Shown here piece by piece: positions 33,806 through 37,789 of a stretch of DNA of 37,789 nt. Positions within the stretch are counted from its first letter, which is position 1, and every line of letters starts with the position of its first letter. Location: NCBI GenBank assembly GCA_035301625.1, contig DATGTW010000047.1, positions 1 through 37,789 on the forward strand. The letters are read 5' to 3'. A program made the position numbers and the translations under genes. The DNA is from Paenalcaligenes sp035301625 (GTDB lineage: Bacteria; Pseudomonadota; Gammaproteobacteria; Burkholderiales; Burkholderiaceae_B). The notes beneath the pieces are model-generated. The model was not told the DNA's origin, did not search any database, and worked only from the letters and a program-made list of their open reading frames with translations.

Positions 33806-34354
33806 TTAGATGTTCAGGCCCAAGTAAGGGGCTATCCAGAGCAAAAACGCGGTCATGATGACGTAGCGTAGAAATTTGCCGATGGCCATGTATACCGTGC
33901 TGGCTGCTAGTGGTAGGCGTAACCATCCTGCGAGTGCACATAATGGGTCGCCTACTATAGGTAGCCAGGATAGTAGTAGGGCGGGTGGGCCAAAGCGTTC
34001 TAGCCATCGGTTGATGAGTTGGTGCCAACGACCAGCGGTTTTTTCACCATAGTTACTTTCTGCTGTTTCTTCGGGGTTGTTTTCTCGCCAACGTTGGTAG
34101 CCTTTTTGGGCCAGTAGACCCGTCCAGTAACTGGTCAAACCGCCTAAGGTGTTGCCTATGGTGGCTATAAATACTGCTGGCCAAAACATATGTGGTGCGA
34201 GTGATACGTAGCCAAAGACCGCTGGTTCAGAGCCCAGTGGTAGTAGGGTTGCAGAGACAAAGCTCACTACAAAAATGGCGCTTAACCCCACTTCGGGCAG
34301 GGCAAATGTGACTAAAACCCAATTAACCAGGTCTTGAACCCAAGCTTCGATCAT
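33806..34354 (-). CDS. YqaA-like membrane protein (DedA/SNARE-associated family)
   Basis: 182 residues with three to four hydrophobic segments. ATLLPLGSEPAVFGYVSL and IATIGNTLGGLTSYWTG match the YqaA branch of the DedA (SNARE-associated) family, and LLLSWLPIVGDPLCALAGWLRLP is the conserved second half. Some DedA-superfamily members flip undecaprenyl phosphate or other lipids; for the YqaA branch the function is not known. It is divergent from ilvA and convergent with apt. Confidence 0.83.
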   Translation of the reverse strand: MIEAWVQDLVNWVLVTFALPEVGLSAIFVVSFVSATLLPLGSEPAVFGYVSLAPHMFWPAVFIATIGNTLGGLTSYWTGLLAQKGYQRWRENNPEETAESNYGEKTAGRWHQLINRWLERFGPPALLLSWLPIVGDPLCALAGWLRLPLAASTVYMAIGKFLRYVIMTAFLLWIAPYLGLNI

Positions 34355-34504
34355 GTGTGCGTACTAAAAAAATTAAGTGCGTAAAGACAAGGCTAGAGTG
34401 TACATTGCTTAGGGTTGATTGGGGCACTGTGGGTGCCTGTGTTATTCTTTTTCACTTTGCTGTCGTTTTTTTAAGAAGTTTCCCAGTGCTTGGTTTGACC
34501 CATT

Positions 34505-36013
34505 ATGTCTAATGACTATTTGAAACGCATTTTGACGTCCAAAGTGTATGACGTCGTTACAGAAACCCCTTTAGAGCTTGCCCCTTTGGCATCTGCGCGT
34601 CTCAATAACCGTATTTTATTAAAACGCGAAGATCAATTGTCAGTTTTTAGTTTCAAACTACGGGGTGCTTACAACAAAATGGCCAATATGCCTGTCGAGG
34701 ATCTCAGGCGCGGGGTGATTGCGGCTTCGGCGGGTAATCATGCTCAGGGGGTGGCCTATTCAGCTAATCGTTTGGGTGCGCGTGCTGTCATTGTGATGCC
34801 GGTGACTACGCCGCAGCTCAAGATCGATGCCGTACGTAATTTGGGCGGCGAGGTGGTTTTAGTTGGCGATAGCTTTACTGATGCCTACGAACATGCTGTG
34901 ACCCTAGAAAAAGACGAGGGGCTGACTTTTGTGCACCCTTTTGATGATGAGGATGTCATTGCTGGTCAGGGCACTATAGGGATGGAGATTTTGCATCAAC
35001 ATCCCGGGCCTATTGATGCGGTTTTTGTACCTATTGGTGGGGGCGGTCTGATTGCAGGAGTAGCTGCTTATATCAAGCAATTACGTCCTGAAATTAAAAT
35101 TATTGGGGTTCAGACTGAGGATTCCAATGCCATGGAGCGCAGTGTGCGGGCTAAACGGCGGGTGGTGCTCAAAGACGTTGGCTTGTTTTCAGATGGCACA
35201 GCAGTCAAAGAGGTGGGTGCAAAAACTTTTAAATTGGCGCGCAAGTTCGTGGATGATTTCGTTTGTGTGGATACTGATGCGGTGTGCGCAGCTATCAAGG
35301 ATGTTTTCCAGGATACCCGCAGCGTGCTCGAACCAGCGGGTGCGTTAGCAGTCGCAGGAGCTAAAAAATACGTCCGTGAGCAGGGTTGTCATGGTTGTAC
35401 TTTTGTGGCCATTACTTCGGGCGCTAATATGAATTTTGATCGGCTGCGTTTTGTAGCCGAGCGCGCTGATGTGGGTTTGGCCCGTGAGGCATTGTTTGCC
35501 GTGAGTTTGCCCGAAGAGCGCGGCAGTTTTTTGCGTTTGTGCGAGGCGCTCGGTGAGCGTTCAGTGACTGAGTTTAATTACCGGATTTCTGATCCGCATA
35601 CTGCGCATGTATTTGTCGGTCTGCAGATACAGTCCGAGGCTGAGATCACGGCATTAGAGCAGAATTTTATTAACCAGGGTTTTCCCACCATTAATCTGAC
35701 CAATAATGAAATGGCCAAGAGCCATCTGCGTTATATGGTTGGGGGGCGTTCCGAGCTGGCCGAGCACGAAGAGTTATATCGTTTTGTTTTTCCCGAGCGT
35801 CCTGGGGCATTGCGTCGTTTTTTAAGTTGCATGCACCCAGCTTGGAATATCAGTTTGTTCCAATATCGAAATTACGGTGGGGATTATGCTCGGACTTTGG
35901 TGGGTATACAGGCACCGCCCAGTGATAAAAAAGAACTCAAAAAGTTTTTAAATGAGCTGGGCTATCCCTATTGGAATGAAACGCACAATCCCGCCTATCG
36001 ATTATTTTTATAG
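34505..36013 (+). CDS. ilvA: Threonine ammonia-lyase, biosynthetic
   Basis: PLP enzyme that turns threonine into 2-oxobutyrate for isoleucine synthesis. 502 residues (E. coli 514). The catalytic Lys51 is in VFSFKLRGAYNKM; AASAGNHAQGVAYSA is the substrate loop; PIGGGGLIAGVA is the glycine-rich phosphate loop. Two ACT-like regulatory domains fill the C-terminal third (LFAVSLPEERGSFLRLCEAL and YRFVFPERPGALRRFLSCM), the arrangement that gives isoleucine inhibition. No ribosome binding site is visible before the ATG. The 3' end carries a hairpin over the stop codon and then a terminator. Confidence 0.95.
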   Translation: MSNDYLKRILTSKVYDVVTETPLELAPLASARLNNRILLKREDQLSVFSFKLRGAYNKMANMPVEDLRRGVIAASAGNHAQGVAYSANRLGARAVIVMPVTTPQLKIDAVRNLGGEVVLVGDSFTDAYEHAVTLEKDEGLTFVHPFDDEDVIAGQGTIGMEILHQHPGPIDAVFVPIGGGGLIAGVAAYIKQLRPEIKIIGVQTEDSNAMERSVRAKRRVVLKDVGLFSDGTAVKEVGAKTFKLARKFVDDFVCVDTDAVCAAIKDVFQDTRSVLEPAGALAVAGAKKYVREQGCHGCTFVAITSGANMNFDRLRFVAERADVGLAREALFAVSLPEERGSFLRLCEALGERSVTEFNYRISDPHTAHVFVGLQIQSEAEITALEQNFINQGFPTINLTNNEMAKSHLRYMVGGRSELAEHEELYRFVFPERPGALRRFLSCMHPAWNISLFQYRNYGGDYARTLVGIQAPPSDKKELKKFLNELGYPYWNETHNPAYRLFL

Positions 36014-36018
36014 GCGGG
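35990..36018. repeat. Hairpin spanning the ilvA stop codon
   Basis: CCCGCCTAT (35990-35998) and ATAGGCGGG (36010-36018) form a perfect 9-bp stem with an 11-base loop containing five T. The ilvA TAG (36011-36013) lies within the downstream arm. Confidence 0.7.
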
Positions 36019-36022
36019 CGTG

Positions 36023-36053
36023 TGCGCAGCTTTGTCTGCTGTGCAGTTTTATT
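36023..36053 (+). terminator. Rho-independent terminator of ilvA
   Basis: TGCGCAGC (36023-36030) pairs with GCTGTGCA (36038-36045), with one G-U pair and a seven-base loop, followed by GTTTTATTT. It begins nine bases after the ilvA stop and overlaps the stop of the convergent VOC gene. Confidence 0.7.
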
Positions 36054-36480
36054 TGGCAAATAAAGAGCTCAAATCTTTAAAGGCTTTGAACTCGAGGGCA
36101 TTGCCTGAAGGGTCACGCAAAAACATGGTGGCTTGTTCGCCGGGTTGTCCTTTAAATCGAATGGTGGGCTCGATAATAAAGTCTAATTCTTGCTCTTGCA
36201 GGCGATCCGCCAGCGTCTGCCAGCTGGGCATATCCATGACGATGCCAAAATGGCGTACCGGTACTTGTTCGCTGTCGACCTCGCTGGTTTGCGTGGGTTG
36301 GCATTCATCAGGAGCCAAGTGCGCTACGATTTGGTGTCCGTAAAAGTTGAAATCAATCCACTCAGGGCTAGAGCGTCCTTCAGAGCAACCTAAGATATCG
36401 CCATAAAAGGTGCGTGCTTTCTCGAGGTTGTGAACAGGAAATGCGAGATGAAAAGGGGAAAGTACTTGGGGTGTGTTCAT
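36049..36480 (-). CDS. VOC (glyoxalase/bleomycin-resistance fold) protein
   Basis: 143 residues with the paired beta-alpha-beta-beta-beta units of the vicinal oxygen chelate family: FHLAFPVHNLEKARTFYGDILGC in the first unit and VRHFGIVMDMPSWQTLADRL with FLRDPSGNALEFKAF in the second. Metal-ligand candidates are the His of FHLAF, the His of RHFGIV and the Glu of LEFKAF. Substrate unknown; it resembles small stand-alone dioxygenase-like proteins. It lies 21 bases after phoR on the same strand and may be co-transcribed. Confidence 0.87.
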   Translation of the reverse strand: MNTPQVLSPFHLAFPVHNLEKARTFYGDILGCSEGRSSPEWIDFNFYGHQIVAHLAPDECQPTQTSEVDSEQVPVRHFGIVMDMPSWQTLADRLQEQELDFIIEPTIRFKGQPGEQATMFLRDPSGNALEFKAFKDLSSLFAK

Positions 36481-36501
36481 TTATGGTTCCAGATATCAAA
36501 A

Positions 36502-37789
36502 TTAATTAATGTGGGGTGAGCTTGGGGCAGGCCCAGCGGCTTGAGTCACGGTGTTGGTGGGAAATACCAAACTAAAGCAACTGCCTTGGTTGAGCTCACT
36601 TTTGATGGCAAGGTGGGCGTGGTGGCGAGCGGCCACATGTTTGGCAATGGCCAACCCAAGTCCGGTTCCGCCGGTCGCTCGGGAGCGCGCTCGGTCCACG
36701 CGGTAAAAACGTTCGGTCAGGCGGGGGATATCCTCATCCGCAATGCCAATACCTGAATCCTGAACTGCAAAAATTGCCTCGCCGACTGTATTTTGTTTCC
36801 AGCTAATATGAATTTTACCGCCCTTGGGTGTATAGCGCACGGCATTATTAATGAGGTTACTAAAGACCGAGCTCAGTTCCGTTTCAGATCCCATAATGGC
36901 TAAATTATCGTCTACTTCGATATGAAAATCATGATTGCCCTGTGATAGGGCTTGGCCTTGTTTAATGGCTTGCTCAATGATGGGGCCTGCTGTTATGGGT
37001 TCGTGCTCATCACCGGGTGTGGATTCCAGGGCAGAGAGGGTAAGCAGGTCAGAGACCAGCGCGCGCATGTGTTCTGCTTGCTCCATCATCAGGCGCAGGT
37101 ATTCTTGACGTTGTTCTTGGTCAAGTTCGTCCAATGAGGTTTCATGTAGGGTTTCTATAAAACCGTACAAAACAGTCAATGGTGTGCGTAATTCGTGGGA
37201 AACGTTGGCTACAAAGTCTTTGCGCGCGCGCTCCAGGCGTTCAAGCTGGGTGATGTCGCGACTCACCAAAATATATTGGCCAATGCCATACTGCGAGATG
37301 TGAATCAGTAGCGACCGACGGTGCCCTGGTTGATGGTTTTGCAACATTAGAGAGTCATCCCATTTTTTACTTTGTACATACTGAATGAAATCAGGATGGC
37401 GGATAATATGGAATATGGGATGGTTGCGATCCGTAGCTAAATTAAGACCCAAGTGCGTGCTGGCAGTTTGGTTGCACCACTGGATACGAAAATGCTTGTC
37501 AAGCGTAATGGTGCCATCCGGTAGCGCCTCGGCTGCCATGATGATGGCATCTACTTGGCTTTTAAGGTGATGTATTTGCAGACGATTTTGTTTCAGCTGC
37601 CTATAGATCGGTGCCAATATATGATCCCAAGGGCCGACACTGGCAGGCGGGGGTTGGTGAACATTGCGGACCCAGCGGTTGATTTGTTGGAGTTGGTGGC
37701 CACTGACCAAGACCATTAACAACAGTCCCAGGGCAAAAAGAGCCCATCCTGTGGCAGGTCCTAGCCACAAACCGATCAGCCATGCGCCA
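36502..37789 (-). CDS. phoR: Phosphate-regulon sensor histidine kinase PhoR, 5' end beyond window
   Basis: Membrane kinase that senses phosphate limitation and phosphorylates PhoB. The frame is open to the window edge, and a TTG at 37768-37770 lies within an apparent membrane helix, so the true start is probably outside; E. coli PhoR has about 30 more residues at this end. After one membrane helix come the PhoR-specific linker, a PAS domain (ALPDGTITLDKHFRIQWCN), the H-box ARKDFVANVSHELRTPLT with the phosphorylated His, the N-box NLINNAVRYTPKG, and the G-boxes DSGIGIADEDIPRLTERFYR and TGGTGLGLAIAKH. phoB would be expected to the right of the window. Confidence 0.93.
   Translation of the reverse strand, partial: GAWLIGLWLGPATGWALFALGLLLMVLVSGHQLQQINRWVRNVHQPPPASVGPWDHILAPIYRQLKQNRLQIHHLKSQVDAIIMAAEALPDGTITLDKHFRIQWCNQTASTHLGLNLATDRNHPIFHIIRHPDFIQYVQSKKWDDSLMLQNHQPGHRRSLLIHISQYGIGQYILVSRDITQLERLERARKDFVANVSHELRTPLTVLYGFIETLHETSLDELDQEQRQEYLRLMMEQAEHMRALVSDLLTLSALESTPGDEHEPITAGPIIEQAIKQGQALSQGNHDFHIEVDDNLAIMGSETELSSVFSNLINNAVRYTPKGGKIHISWKQNTVGEAIFAVQDSGIGIADEDIPRLTERFYRVDRARSRATGGTGLGLAIAKHVAARHHAHLAIKSELNQGSCFSLVFPTNTVTQAAGPAPSSPHIN

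Noticed and set aside
34398..34511. Possible attenuator leader before ilvA: a frame from TTG 34405 rich in Val and Leu codons, with hairpin GGCAC/GTGCC at 34423-34437
   Set aside because: There is no ATG and no proper ribosome binding site, and the Val/Leu content is explained by the T-rich sequence. The 5-bp stem is too weak to call an attenuator.
1..37789. CRISPR array, insertion sequence, prophage or integron
   Set aside because: I saw no regularly spaced repeats, transposase, integrase or phage genes; every long coding region is a recognisable chromosomal family.

Overview
The window looks like a chromosomal core segment of a betaproteobacterium, most likely family Alcaligenaceae (Burkholderiales). 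The inference rests on gene content and order: glcDEF, hemA-prfA-prmC-grxD-ubiX, a HAD nucleotidase beside argB, rsmI facing yraN-gmhA-dolP, and the block kdsD-kdsC-lptC-lptA-lptB-hpf-ptsN-hprK-rapZ-rlpA. Base composition is near half G+C, low for the better-known members of that family. I saw no insertion sequence, prophage, CRISPR array or integron, so most of the window is housekeeping DNA.

Layout. 1-77: N-terminus of an ABC ATPase leaving the window leftwards. 321-4257: glcDEF, the three subunits of glycolate oxidase, ended by a clear terminator that faces pgi (minus). 6150-7226: a tartrate/D-malate dehydrogenase (ttuC/dmlA family), convergent with a minus pair, rfbC plus a flavin reductase-like protein. 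8475-11397: a cysteine hydrolase, a SAM methyltransferase with regulatory domain and an acyl-CoA thioesterase. 11519-11594: tRNA-Phe(GAA), minus, with encoded CCA and its own terminator. 11861-16109: hemA, prfA, prmC, grxD, ubiX on the plus strand (tetrapyrrole entry, translation termination and modification of its release factor, Fe-S delivery, prenyl-FMN). 16128-20459: minus genes for a HAD nucleotidase, argB, a TlpA-like lipoprotein, dolP, gmhA and yraN, facing rsmI from overlapping start codons.

21499-29145: a long minus run that makes and exports the LPS core (kdsD, kdsC for Kdo; lptC, lptA, lptB for transport), then hpf, ptsN, hprK, rapZ (ribosome hibernation, nitrogen PTS, HPr kinase, RapZ), then rlpA (septal peptidoglycan). 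rpoN, which usually sits between lptB and hpf, is absent here. 29211-32817: an apparent 23-codon leader ORF with a very strong ribosome binding site, coupled by ATGA to cydD, followed by cydC, again coupled by ATGA. 32818-33235 holds no convincing gene. The right end carries apt, a yqaA-like membrane protein, ilvA, a VOC protein and phoR, which runs off the right edge.

The strongest candidate for something undescribed is the leader peptide in front of cydDC. Also worth a look are the lost rpoN slot, the yraN/rsmI start overlap with a long basic YraN extension, stacked palindromes before hemA, and a local skew reversal in the 3' part of glcF. None of these amounts to a new multi-gene system.
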